A stretch of 64,000 bases of DNA from contig OZ018320.1 in assembly GCA_963969495.1 (NCBI GenBank), positions 79,903,748 through 79,967,747 on the forward strand, read 5' to 3'. Every line of letters starts with the position of its first letter. Position 1 is the stretch's first letter. The translations under genes were made by a program, and so were the position numbers. The notes beneath the pieces were generated by a model. The model was not told the origin of the DNA. It saw only the letters and a list, made by a program, of their open reading frames with translations, and did no database searches. This DNA comes from Ceratothoa steindachneri (taxonomy: Eukaryota; Arthropoda; Malacostraca; Isopoda; Cymothoidae). Below, piece by piece: positions 8,376 through 20,223 of this stretch.

Positions 8376-10848
8376 GATCTGGCGTATCATCCATTTTTCT
8401 TCTATTTGTTTTTTTTGCTGGACATAATTCGGTGGCAATTATAATTATATGGCTATTGCTGGGAATGACAGGTGTTGGAACGGGCTGTAGCTACTTGGTC
8501 AGTCCCGTCGACTTAGCACCAAATTACACAGGTATGAACAAATGAAATTTGAAATAAAACATGGAATTGTCTCTCTTCGCTTCTAAGTAACGTCTTTGGG
8601 AAGGGAGGCAGCAAAAAGGATTGAAGGATGACTGGAATTAAAATTGGAATAATGCTGAAATTCAGATAGAGTTTCGTAGAATTAGGTAGCGATCTGTTCT
8701 CTGTTCGAACTTGTTCAAAACCCACAAACCCGGTCAAGATATTTAGGATGGCAAGTTTTGTTTTTTACGAAATTGCTCATTCTCAATACTTTTTCTACTC
8801 CTCATTCGGTCCCTCTTTGGCTTCTTTCTCTCCTCTCCTATGGCGCAAAATTGTGCCTTGAGCGAAAAATCCATTGCTGGTTACAGCAATTATCATTCAT
8901 ATTTAAATTAAAAACAAACAATAATTGCCCAAAAGAACCAAATCTGTCTGATTACTAAGCGAGAAATGTTAGGTGTGGTATGGAAAAAATCGAATTCTTG
9001 GACTGCCAAATTTCCGATCATCTTTACCGATCGAAGTCTTTGACTGTCATCATTGTGGTAATCCTTCCTAATCGGAGTATGACTACCATCAATCTAATAA
9101 TCTTCCCCAATGAGGTATTTGAGTGCCATCGTTCTGCTAATCCTTACCAATAAAGGTCTGTGACTGCCATCAATCTGATAATAATTACCAATAGAAGTCT
9201 TTGACTACGGTCATTTTGATAATCCTTACCAATCGAAGCCTTAGACTACCATCATTCTCTTAATCCTTACCAATCAAGGCTTGATTGCCATCCTTCTGAT
9301 AATCCTGAACAATCGAAGTGTTTGCCTGCCATACATGTGATAATACCTAACATTATGAGGGCGCAAAGTATAGAGGCAAATTAGTGAATATATTCTTAGT
9401 ATATTCAAAAATGAATTTATTCCTCCTATATGCAGCAACCTCCATGGGACTGATGGCCATAGGAAATATTGGAGCAGCTCTTGCACCCTCAATCATCTCG
9501 GCTCTCCTCGAATTAGTAAGAAGTAGTTAAATATTTTTCTTATGTCCAAATATAATCCAGTATTTGAAGTTAGAAAACAGTATCCCCTGGATCGATGAAC
9601 TGACTAACAAATAAAACGAATGCGGATACCCATCATATAAAGCAACAGCTCTATTTAGCCTAGCCGATAAGGCCTTGGACTTCCAACGCCTAGGTGTCAG
9701 GTTATGCTCATGACCACGATCGCAAAACTTCAGCGTACGTGACTTTGCCTACGAGGGGAGGTAGATACTTGCACACTTCATCACACACATAACCAATCAC
9801 AACACCGGAGTCTCTTCTTTCTGCCCCCCCGCCTTTCTTCACACACACAACATATCTACTCTTCCGTCTTTGAACTTGCCGAAAGGGGATCTATTTTCCT
9901 ACACCCTGCTGACATGGAACGGGTGAACCCCTCCTCCCTCACTGCGATTGATATTTGGTCTCTGGTTGCTTTTAAAAGTACTACACTGTTCCACCTCAAA
10001 AGAGGAACGGAGGTTAGAGGCTTCGAGCTTTCTAGCGATTGTCATTCTGCTTTTTATGCGAATTTCATTATCCGGCCTTTGCCAAAATACTAGATACCTG
10101 AAAACTGACCATATTTTTATTATTATTAATGAGTGCCAATGGGCATTTTTGTGAGGACGTTATTGAAAGGAGGAAATATAAGAGCCCGATCATCAAAAGA
10201 GGAGATTACTTGGGTCACTCGAAAGTGAGCCAGTGCAATATTCCATAGCAGAGGAGATGATCTATAATTAAGGCAGACCTCCATGAGGAAGTAAGGCCCT
10301 AGTGGCCACCAACTCTCCAGATGTCAGCTGCAGCAGGTTGTGCCTGGATACAACTAGCACCCCATTGTGGGACCGAAACACAAAAATGTCCCATATGATT
10401 TTTTTGTGCAAACTCGCGAAATACATTTGAAGAGACCAACCACAACCACAACCACAACCACAACCAAAACCACAACCACAGTCAAAATTATGACGTGGAT
10501 TACGTCGAATTCCAGCAAAAAGATTGACTAAATTTCTGAGAAAATAAAAGGAAATTCCCCCGCCCCCAAAGAATCCTAGATACGCCCCGTTTCCAGCAAA
10601 TAGAAAACTCCTCTCGATAATTTCATGACCTTATTGTTATTTTTAGGGTTCCTTTGGGGTATAATTTCTCTTATTAGGATCATGGATGGAACAAAGCATT
10701 TGATGTGGCTGCTGCTGTCAACGTGGCCTCTTGCTTTGTGTACGATGCTTTCATCCCTTCCAAACCCCAACCTTGGAACTTTGAGGAGAAGAATGGAGGA
10801 GCTAAGAGACTTGCAAACGAGTCTGAGACGGAACAAACACGTTTTTAA
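8376..10848 (+). CDS. MFS (SLC17/sialin-like) transporter, last three exons
   Basis: Three exons join with consistent phases. Exon A 8376-8531 (acceptor CTCATCAG, donor G/GTATGA) encodes two hydrophobic helices and the loop SPVDLAPNYT, matching the DLAPNYAG-type motif of SLC17 organic/phosphate anion transporters. Exon B 9436-9515 (acceptor TATGCAG, donor TTA/GTAAGA) gives ATSMGLMAIGNIGAALAPSI. Exon C 10678-10848 (acceptor CTTATTAG) gives a last helix ending with a KPQPWNFEEK tail and stop TAA 10846-10848. These correspond to the last transmembrane helices and cytosolic tail of a 12-helix carrier. Upstream exons were not found, so gene or pseudogene status of the whole is open. The acceptor of exon A is the least certain. 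A near-identical copy lies in the right arm. Confidence 0.72.
9003..9347. repeat. 41-bp minisatellite, about 8 units
   Basis: Eight diverged units of about 41 bp with the pattern GACTGCCATCAATCTGATAA followed by TCCTTACCAATCGAAGTCTTT. It lies in the intron between exons A and B of the transporter. The right-arm copy (about 52124-52468) has the same number of units. Confidence 0.85.
9655..9740 (+). mobile_element. tRNA-like SINE head remnant
   Basis: TAGCCTAGCCGATAAGGCCT resembles a tRNA A-box and D-arm, GGACTTCCAACGCC an anticodon arm, and TCAGGTTATGCTCATGA a decayed T-arm. The B box is degenerate, so a functional tRNA gene is excluded; a SINE head is the likelier reading. Mirror copy about 51731-51816. 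Confidence 0.45.
10436..10484. repeat. (CAACCA)n microsatellite
   Basis: About eight imperfect hexamer units CAACCA. The right arm has the complement at about 50994-51033. Confidence 0.9.
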
Positions 10849-12099
10849 ATCCGTAACAGAATTTAAAAGGGTTTGTTTTCTGCTATATTTTATTTTTGCC
10901 AGAATTCAAATGGAAAAAAAGTCTATTATATGTACGCATTAAATAAGGACTACAATTATTAACTTGCTTCTTTATCAAAATAAATCACTGTCTTTAAATT
11001 GCCGTATAGAAACAAATATTTGCTTAACTCGTTTAACTATTCAAGTAGATAAGTTTTGCAATCATTTGAGATATGATGATGTTTCTTAGTAGATAGCGAG
11101 CTTATATTTTCATTAAGTCGGCTTAACTTGTGTTCGGACAACTACATCCTTATAAAGATTATTCTTAATTCTTTATTTAGACCCGAAATCATACAAGAAA
11201 TCGGGTAAATAATTTAGTACAGGTATAAGAGAAATAAAAATAATTCTTCAATTATCACTCTCTTCTTTTCTAGGGTGCCAAATTGCCATGTGAAATTTTC
11301 ACACTTCCTCGATATATTGGTACGGATTTGATTTGAGACAATTAAATATGTAAAAAAGAATCTTCACTGACGGAAAGTCGTGACTAGGTAGTGCAGAATA
11401 GGAAAGAAATATCGAATGAAAAAGAAAGTGAAATATCGAAAAACTATTAATAAAAACACTTCCATATTATACTTTAACAGATCAAAATACTGGGCCTTTG
11501 ATAGCTTCATGGAATTTGTAGTTAACAGAAGGAGAACTTAGATAAATTCCTGTAGACTTCGTTTATTATGTTTTGATTTAAAATTTATATCTGTATTTGC
11601 ATTCAAGCGCCCACTATGACTGTTTTTAGAACTCGTATTTATGGTAAAATTTAGATTTAGGGAAGATTCATTATACATTTACAAAATCAAATGTCGTCTT
11701 ACATCTTTTCTTCCATTTAACCTCTAAGTTGGCTTGTATTTCTCCTAAGAAATCAGTGTATTGGTTAAAAAACAGTATATACATTAAGGAAGGCCAGAGT
11801 CAAAACAGAGTTGAGGTAAATAAAAATCATTAGAACGGACAATTGCGCTATCGTTAGTGAGAAATAAAATCAGAATAGAAAGAAAATATAAACATAGATT
11901 CGATTAAAAATAGCATTACTAGGATCGACTCAAAGATTCTCGCTACGTTTAACAATCATGTCATATTCACTTGTTATCTTAGACTTGAGCTCTGATTGGA
12001 AGATGTGAATCCTAAAATTCAAGTCGAGCCAATCAGTAGCGCGATCTGTGACACATACGAAGACTTTCCTTTTCTTTCTTATCTTTGTTTTAGTTCGGT
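10849..12099. other. 3' flank of transporter; contains left-only 441 bp
   Basis: No gene seen. Positions 11121-11561 (441 bp) are absent from the right arm, with TCG at both edges (11118-11120 and 11559-11561). No terminal inverted repeats were seen, so deletion in the right arm by microhomology is as likely as insertion in the left. Confidence 0.7.
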
Positions 12100-12420
12100 T
12101 TTTACTTGGACCCTTCGCCTGTTTTTCATCTTCAATCTGCTTGTTTTGTTGTTTTCCTTTGTTTCTTAGTCTTGGGCACTTTGCCTTTATATTTACGCTT
12201 TTCTTGTTTTCCTTCATTTTTTTTTGTGGGGGGGGGGGCACGTTGCCCCCTTTTATTTACGCTTTTCTTGTTTTTTTTTTGTTTTCCGTCATTTTTAGTT
12301 TTGGGCACTTCGCCTCTTTTATTTACGCTTTTCATGTTTTGTTCTTTTCTTCCATGTTTTAGTTTTGAGAACTTCGCTTCTTTTGCATATTTCTTTACTT
12401 TTGTAACACTTTTTCGATCT
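12100..12420. repeat. Degenerate T-rich tandem repeat
   Basis: About four imperfect units, each with GGGCACTTCGCCTCTTTTAT and TTACGCTTTTCTTG separated by T-rich filler, one unit interrupted by a G homopolymer (12228-12239). The long open frames on both strands here are by-products of the repeat. Right-arm copy about 49496-49816. Confidence 0.75.
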
Positions 12421-12899
12421 TAATGGGGGACATTCCGCCTCTTTGTTTTTAGTTTCCATATCCAGTTTTATGGTCTTGATTTTGTAGCATGTTCCTTGTA
12501 ATGTTTTTAAGTGTAAATTGATCGTATGTTCTCTCTTGGAGTTTCTTCCGCTTGGGAATAACGATGTTCTCTCGACTATGTGTTGCCTCTGTTGGGGTAT
12601 ACCTACAAACCTATCTCATGAAATATACCGCGCATTTCATCACTTAGTCCATAAATAAAAAAATGCGAAGACTGTAACGACTGACTTATGTAAATCCATT
12701 TCATCATTCTAAATTTATTGTATATATTGTCAAAAATACCTAAAGCAATCAAACATGATAATTCTCGAAGTGGCTCAAATAATTTCATCGGACCATTTAA
12801 GCTGTTGCCACTCTCAGATCTCCAGACACAACGAGAAAATTTAGCCTATATTTCTCTTCTCGAGGTGAGTGACAGTAAATTGCGTGTATTTGTCTGAGA

Positions 12900-13634
12900 G
12901 AGGGATGGCTGCACCTCGAAAAAGATTGAGGATCGACGAGGCGAAAAAGTTCATTGGTCAATTTGTGACCTCCATATAAATAAACTCGTCCTTCGTCATT
13001 AATTCTAAACCGTCGACAAACCTACCACTGGCAATAATTCTCTTAAGGGACCAATAGGGCAGTCTTTGTCAAAGGTGAAAGAGTTAGAATGGGATGAAGA
13101 GTTCGTTCTGATTACAGATGGACCAAAAATTGCGTGACAAACGAAGTGTAGTCAGATTTGTCGTCTGATCAGAAGTACCTTTTCCTCGTCGCCGAATCAA
13201 TTCACAGCGGGAAAATTGATCCGCAACTGAAAACTTTGAAGCCAGAACCCATTTCCCACTCGAGGTGGTTGAATTTAGCCTGTCCCCTTAACGCAACTTA
13301 CCTCTCCAAGCATCCATTTAAAGGTAAAGTTAAAAGAACCTGCACGCTCTCAAGTTCTACGCGAACATCAACTACATTCCTCACTGCTTTGCAATCAAAA
13401 CTCGACAACACATTTCTGACGCTACCAAATCACATTCTTTTCCAAATCAAATGTCACCGCCTTTTTCCTCAATCAACGCGAGAAATAGTATTCCCTTACA
13501 TCAAATCATGGAATGTGAACCTAGAAAATTTGCTCGAATCTCTCCTTTGCGATGAGGCTCCAAATCCCCGCACATTTTCCTTTCCTAAGATCATGGACCT
13601 TTGCCAAATGATCGAAGTTGGTGGAAGTAGATGA
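12900..13634 (+). pseudogene. Degenerate transposon-derived protein of unnamed family
   Basis: The frame 13158-13634 (158 aa) contains SSDQKYLF near the start, then PISHSRWLNLACPLNATYLS (residues about 32-51), then ENLLESLLCDEAPNPRTFSF near the end. Upstream, broken frames (about 12905-13135) give VHWSICDLHINKLVLRH and NNSLKGPIGQSLSK. This order resembles an uncharacterised, repetitive protein common in arthropod genomes that I recall as having an SHARWLTTANR-type motif; I cannot name the family. In-frame stops upstream show decay. The right-arm copy (48276-49010, minus) has an additional one-base deletion at its start. Confidence 0.5.
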
Positions 13635-14941
13635 GAAAATTCGTTCCTTCCCTCGTCAACTTCAATGTGAACACCTTTGCTGAACTCATAGAGTGGGATT
13701 CAGTTATAATTTAAGAATATACCCTCACTTGCAATCTCACCATCACCAAACTTCAGGATTTGATTTTCAACAAATTTAAATTGCCCTCTTTCCCAACCCA
13801 CACCCAATTCGTAGAGAGCCTGATTCGGGAATTAACAAGGGCATGCGGTAAAATTGCTGGCAATCATGAAAAAAATGGGTATATTTGCGCGAGCATGGCT
13901 TTCAGAGAATTTTTCAAAAGTTGACATGAAATTTTTTTTGCGAAAATGATTTGTTACTTACAATCCCTCTATTACTTATAGTGATGACGAGTATATGTAT
14001 TCCTCATTCGTTTCGTCATTCTTGCGTTCATTTGATTTGATGTCCCATTAAAAAAGACTTCATCCTCGCTTGGAATTTAGTTCATTTATTAAAACTTAAT
14101 TTAGTAACAAGATTAAGTTGGAAAAAGATAAGCTTTCTCTATTTTTAAGCCCATATCCAATGAGCGGCTTTGAATACAGTCACGTGACAAATATAATCAA
14201 TTAGAAGGCAGGATGTTCATTGGATTCCAAAATATGATATATATTACTAAAAATAGCTCTATGGTTGAATTGGCAGGGCGTAGGTTATTTTTTTTCATTT
14301 GGCAATAAATTAATTATTGTTCAACCGATTATTTTGTCACAACCTTTCATCTTTAAAATTGACCAATTTCATTTCCCTTAATATACATGTTGTATATACA
14401 ACCTGGCTACTCATGATCACACTCAATCCCGCACATGATAACATGTATGAGGATAAGGCAGTATACACACTTCCTTACCACCCAATAGTGTAGCACTTCC
14501 GAGCAACGCTATGAGGCAAGATATGGATCGTGACTGACAGGAAATATAGTTTACCTCCGGATGAGGCATGGCCTACCCCGTAGGTCTTATAATTGGCGTC
14601 TCCCATTGTATACACTCCCTTGAGAGCCATCGCTTGTGAAACGAAGGTGGGTTATGACTCGAGTAGACGACAGACTGTGCGTTCAATTGCATCGTGTATT
14701 ACACACTGCACTCATTATCTACCATCCTCTCGCCTTCGATAGGGTAGGTACATAATGTACTAGAGCCCATCTTATTCGGCGCGCCAAAATGGCAACCTCA
14801 ACCGCACCAATCAAGAATGAAGAGTTGTATACGTACTAAGGTGTAAGAATACATTTTAATAACACTGAAGACATAACAATATTAATCATTAGTTGGCCCC
14901 TCTAGACTTTCAGCATCGAAGAAGGCCCCTCAAATATGTAT
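13635..14941. other. AT-rich DNA, no gene seen
   Basis: No recognisable coding or RNA features. The target site of Gypsy-A lies at its right edge (14942-14946). Confidence 0.6.
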
Positions 14942-14946
14942 ATAGT

Positions 14947-16180
14947 TGTGATAGAACAGTTTAAGGCCGCTTAATTTCAACCGCTATCATATGTTATTTA
15001 GAAACACGTTGCTACCCACGTGCATCTTCGACTTGAAGCCGGGCGCGTTATCGTCCCACCTGAGTCAATATTTAACCAAGGAGGTTCATCCCCCCCTCCG
15101 TTTCGCCCCATGCACCGGCCCCGCCAGATTGAGTTAGGCTTATGGGCAGATAATGTATTGTTCTCATGGCGCGGCTGGGCATTCCCTCGAAGCCCCCACT
15201 CCATTGTCCCCTACGCCAAGGGGATGGCTCGACTATTTATATGGAAACTTTACCAATAAGAGAGATTCAGATCCAGAATTCTTCTTCGCGAAACATTACG
15301 ACGATCCGGTCTAATCTTGAGCACCAGGGCCCTCTACCTCGAGATCCACCATCATTGTCCAGAAGAGGACAATATCCCCTGAGTGCCAAGGTTCGAGCCT
15401 TCAAGACGCCAAGTCCACAAGGCCTCCCCTGTTGTTCAGAAAGAGAACAACGTTAGAACATCCATTGTTCTTTGAGCCCGTTGACAAGAGACGGTTCTCA
15501 CCTCTCCCCTTCCCTCCCTATTGTTCAAAAAGAGAATAACGTTAGAACAGCCATTGTTCTTTGAGCCCGTAGACAAGAGACAGTTCTCACCCCCCCCCCC
15601 CCCCTGTTGTTCAGAAGAGAACAACGTAGAACAGCCATTGTTCTTCAATCCCGTTCGTCAAGAAACGGTTCTCATTCCCAACACGTTACGTCAGGATCAT
15701 TTAATCCTTCCCCTTCGGCTGGAACTCGCCAGCGAACCGAAGATTCCTTCGCGTCGCCTTCCTCTGCACAACAACTTTTGATTACGTAAGCTGAACATTA
15801 CCTTTGAGTATTTAACCTTTTTGTCAACCCTATCCTGTGCTTTAAATGGTTTAGCGAACCAACCCATCCCTTCAATTTTTATTTGTTTTACCTTTTTAAA
15901 TCTCTCCCAAATCTTAATCCTCGGATTAGCCAGATTTCCCACGACCCTTTCCATTCTCTGTTTATGTCAATATTTTACGTTTTGTGTGTTGTTGATAGTT
16001 TTATTAATAAAACTCTATTTTATTAATGATAGCCATATTATTATCCTTGAACTCAGTTCCACTTCTTAAGCATATTGAAGATAATATCGGTCAACCAAAT
16101 AACCACGCACTCTAAATATAATTGAATAGTTCCCTCAACGAATAGTTATATATGGTATATCGTCGAGAGTCTATTCTACG

Positions 16181-16183
<3 letters not shown>
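14947..16183 (+). repeat. Gypsy-A 5' LTR
   Basis: A 1237-bp LTR, TG...CA ends. It contains three imperfect units of 80-95 bp at about 15429-15680, each starting near TGTTGTTCAGAAAGAGAAC and separated by C-runs. The 3' LTR has four. A CACACA/TATATA tract follows immediately (16181-16213), where a primer binding site would be expected. Confidence 0.93.
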
Positions 16184-16213
<30 letters not shown>

Positions 16214-16562
16214 CTATTTAAATTTGGTATGAAGTGTGTAAGGTTTAACGCTATATCTTTGCAAACACTGGTCTTAGTCGAGTAAAGCATAGTGTTATTC
16301 GTTATAAGAATAGAGTATAGTAGTTTCCTTTTGTTTTAACGATTGCTATTCCCTTTTTTTTAAAACTTAAGAAGCTGGAATAGCTCAAGGAACTGTTATA
16401 ATAATTTGTTTGTGTTTTTTTTGTGTGATTTTAGTCATTGGTTATCTAGATCGAGAAACCAATTACGAATAGGTCAGTGCCCATATTTAGGTAGGCTAAC
16501 TCTCTAGAAGACATAATTCTTATTGCAAGGAATTTTAGTTGGTTGACTATTGCGCCCCCAAG

Positions 16563-18255
16563 TGCAAAGTTGACTCAGTTCGAAATCTTCAAAGCGCAAG
16601 GAGAATCCTTGGGACTTTCCGGAAAAGAATTAATTGAGTACGTTCAAGAGGAGCAAAGAATGGAAAGAAAAAAGTTAAGAGAAGAAAAAGAAAGAGAAAG
16701 AGAAATCCAATGAGAAGAAAGAGAAAGAGAGGAACGGAAAAGACAAGCTGAGCTTCACCATCAGATTGAAATGGCTCGTGTAGAAGCCGAAATACAATCA
16801 GCCACTTCACGTTAAGAAGCCTCGCCCAATCTCCCACTTAAGCTCCCTAATTTCAGAGATGGAGAGGATTTCGGAGTATTTTTAGCCGACTTCGAAAAGA
16901 TCCTCGAAATCAATAACATGGATATGGAGGCTGAAGGTGTAGTCAGATTACTTCCACTGTTAAATTGTAAATTGCGCGAAATTTTCATATGTTTACCATC
17001 TGAATGTACAATTAACTACAGCACCTTAAAAGCTGAGTTATTGGTCGCTTATAATATGACTCCCGATTTCTACCGACAAGAATTTTTAGGAGGTCGTATT
17101 AAACCCGGACAGACGTTCCGTCAATTCGGATACATTCTTCAGAGGAATTTTAAATTCTGGTTAGAATCCTCAAAGGTTGATCCTAACTACGAGTCCTTAA
17201 CAGACTTCGTGTTGCGGGATCAATTTTTGGCGTCTCTCCCGACGGAGATCCACGCGTTCGTCAAGGATCGTCGGTGCCAGACCTTTAAAGAATGCACCGA
17301 AGAAGCGGATGTCTATGCCGCCAGCCATAATTTATACCCAAAGGAGAATTTAACTTCTCACCAATCCCCCTACAAAGAAAGAAGGAAGGATTCGCGCCCC
17401 TTTACAGGAAAGCCGACGAAGTTTCCGAGCCCCATAAAACCCCAAAACTTCTTTCCCCAAAACCAACAACGGGACTCCAAACCTCCCGTTAAGATTTCTC
17501 CTCCATCTCTCTTCCCAAAGCGACCAATTATATGCTTCACCTGTGGTGTAGAAAACCACATGAGCTTGAATTGCTCCCAAAATTCTAGGCTTAAAAGCGG
17601 ACTAGCCCACCAAGTTCACCAGATTAATGCCACCCCGGCTTCCCCGGTGGTGCAGCTTCAAGCAGCAACTTCTCCCCCTCCGTCAGGCCACCAGGTAAAT
17701 TTTATTTTTGACAAAAGTTCATCGGGAACTTTGAAATTTGAGGAGGGCAGCGTGAACGGCTGCCGAGTATTGACTCTCGTCAGGGACACAGGGTGCACGT
17801 GTTTCATCGTGTCCCACGAGCTCCTCCCCCCAGTGGACGCTAACCACGAAAAATTTGCGGTGGTACATGACTACCTTGGGTGGGCGAACCAATTCCCCGT
17901 CGTTAGATGTTACCTGCAGTGTCAATATTATGATGGCTGGGCTGAAGTCATTTCAGCACCCATACAATTCTGTTCCGTACTTATAGGACAGAGCCCTCAA
18001 GTAAGTTCTGACCCTGTGTCTCAGGCCGCCATTCCTCGAGGCCGAGCTAAGAAAGAAGCCCAGGAGCCCGTCCCACTCAGAACCCCGATACCGTCTGATT
18101 TCTCGGAGACCCTTAACCAGGACTTTAGGACGGCAGAAAAGGAGTGTGAAGTACTAAAACCTTATGGGATAAGGCCCAAAACAAAGACACGGAGACTTTC
18201 CGTGGACCTAAAGAAAAAAAGTACCCCCGACGCGCCCATGGAGATACGTTCGTAG
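16563..18255 (+). pseudogene. Gypsy-A Gag and protease
   Basis: In one frame the region starts near 16563 and carries an N-terminal helical segment, a charged coiled-coil-like stretch (about 16660-16770) and a KLPNFRDGEDF-type Gag start. TGA at 16711 and TAA at 16813 interrupt it. The remaining open part (16918-18255, 445 aa) has the Gag core (residues 1-150), a basic proline-rich linker, a CCHC zinc knuckle CFTCGVENHMSLNC (about 206-219) and a retropepsin with the active-site triplet DTG in VRDTGCTCFIVSH (about 288-300). Gag packages RNA and the protease cleaves the polyprotein; here the two N-terminal stops make the product incomplete. Confidence 0.88.
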
Positions 18256-18320
18256 CACTGGACGAAACATCGGCGCTTGAAGAGGATTACCCCGCGGAGT
18301 CCCTTAATGCAATACATACA

Positions 18321-19775
18321 GTGTGCATCCAACCTGATGCCGATTACCCTCTTCCTTCCCTACCAGGCGAGTCCTTTGAACCCTTTGACCTGGATATCGA
18401 CGCGCAGCTGACACCACATCAAAAGAGTCAGCTACAAGAACTATTATGTCAGTTCGACGACGTTATTTCAGAGAAGCCTGGATGCGCTACTAGTTTCGAG
18501 CATGATATTAAATTAACAACTTTAGAACCCGTCCGTTCAAAACCCTATCCCATGCCGATTCATTTACGCCAAGCTTTTAACACCGAAGTTGATAATTTAA
18601 TTAGTTTAGACATAACAGAACCATCCACCTCTAGTTATTGTTTCCCAATCGTCATGGTCAAGAAACCTGATGGCTCTTATCGGATGTGCATCGACTCTCG
18701 GAAGTTTATTCGGTAACTGTGTTCGACGCCGAGCCCATCCCGTTGGTAGACCAAAACCTCCACCTTTTTGAAAACGCCAAGTTCATCTCAGAACTCTATT
18801 TGTGCAAGGCGTATTATCAAATTCCCCTACAGCCCGATATGAAAGCATATACAGCCTTTAAAACGGAGAAAGGCCTAATGCAATTTAAGCGCCTTCCTTT
18901 TGGCCTCATGACTGCTTGTAGCAACTATAACCGTCTCATAAGAAGGTTGTTAGATGGACTTCCGAATGTATCCTTTTACTTCGATAATGTCTACGTCGCT
19001 ACTCGTGAATGGAGTCACCATTTAACCACCCTATTAGCTCTCTTCGAGCGACTGCGCGAAAATGGCCTCACCATTGGCCCATGCAAATGCCATTTTGCCC
19101 ACGAAACCAAAAAAATACTTAGGTTTCAAAATAGGACAACGCCAGTTAGGTCCCCAAGGGGACAAGATTAAGGCAATCGCCGACATGCCCCTCCCGAATA
19201 CTAAGAAGCAATTAAGATCATTCCTAGGATCAGCTTCTTACTATCAGCGATTTGTCCCGAATTTCGCTGCAATTTCGGCGCCACTCAGCTCCCTTTTAAA
19301 AAAGAATTTCCTCGATCGTCTACGTTGGAATGATGTCGATGTTTCCCATTTTAATCAGCTCAAGAGTAATCTCATTTCTGCCCCCATTTTAAAGTTGCCC
19401 AATCCGGAAAAATCCTTTGGGATTAAGACCGACGCGAGCAACGAGGACATTGGAGGTCTACACCTTCAATATGAGGATGGCGGAACGAGTCATCCAGTTG
19501 CATATGCTAGTCGCCAGTTATTACCACGCGAAAAGAGATATGCCACTATAAAGAAGGAAGCTCTATCAATTATCTGGGTTATAGACAAATTCAAAATGTA
19601 CTTGATAGGAAAAGAATTTCAGATAGGAACTGACCACCACCCATTGGCCTATATTCGGAATGTACGACACTCCAACGGCCGAATTATGCGCTGGAGTTTA
19701 CTCTTGCAAGAGTATCAATTTAAGATAAATTATATAAAAGGTTCCGATAACCAGGTCGCTGACGCACTCAGTTAG
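18321..19775 (+). pseudogene. Gypsy-A reverse transcriptase-RNase H, inactivated
   Basis: Three frames are needed. 18321-18716 has the RT N-terminus (FDDVIS.KPG, KPYPMPIHLRQA, VKKPDGSYRMCIDSRK). 18686-19171 has the palm (YQIPLQPD, FKRLPFGLMTACSNYNRLIR). 19062-19775 has the thumb and RNase H (QLRSFLGSASYYQRFVPNFA, KTDASNEDIGGLHL, KKEALSIIWVIDKF, GTDHHPLAYI). Frameshifts lie near 18705 and in the A-run near 19110. Two of the three RT catalytic aspartates are lost: the usual LDL is LYL (18793-18801), and the YxDD box reads YFDN (about 18979-18990). RNase H acidic residues remain. No integrase follows. Confidence 0.9.
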
Positions 19776-20211
19776 AATGCGCTACCAAATAGTGTAAATT
19801 AATTGTATTCGTAGGATTAGGATCTCCATGTATATATATACCGTCTTGTACGACTTAAATTAGATCTCTTGTAATAGAATTAGTTAATGTATATGTCTGA
19901 ATTTTGTAACGCTCAATGTCTATTTTTTTTTCTCGTATGTATATATATTTGTACCCATTAAAATTACGTATAAATTATTTTGTCCCATATGTACTAATTT
20001 TATATCATTTGATTGCTCCATGCCCCTTTTATGATTAAGTTTGTATTAAAGGTTAGTTTCCCCTATAATCAAAAGATCAAAATAATCATATGTATTGAGG
20101 TAATACTAGTTAGGTGCATGAAGGTACGGTCGGTAAAGAAAATGAGTTCCCACACAACGGAGCTCTATCGTTGTCCCTTCTCTCTTTTTTTTCGAAGTGA
20201 CAACATCCCCC
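19776..20211. other. Gypsy-A untranslated 3' region, integrase missing
   Basis: AT-rich sequence with no integrase motif (no HHCC zinc finger, no D-D-35-E core). In a complete gypsy element about 1-1.5 kb of integrase would occupy this place. Confidence 0.75.
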
Positions 20212-20223
20212 GGAATGGAAGGG
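20212..20223 (+). other. Gypsy-A polypurine tract
   Basis: The purine run GGAATGGAAGGG directly abuts the TG of the 3' LTR, the position where plus-strand DNA synthesis is primed in LTR retrotransposons. Confidence 0.75.

Noticed and set aside
9003..9347. CRISPR-like array of regular repeats
   Set aside because: Units are contiguous and diverged with no unique spacers; it is a minisatellite in an intron.
9655..9725. Functional tRNA gene
   Set aside because: T-arm and B box are too degraded and acceptor stem strands do not pair.
12048..12423. Overlapping 104-105 codon frames, hydrophobic in appearance
   Set aside because: Phe/Leu/Ser-rich content comes from a T-rich tandem repeat; the opposite strand is equally open.
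17350..17580. Antisense frames inside Gypsy-A gag
   Set aside because: They overlap the zinc knuckle region of gag and have no independent support.
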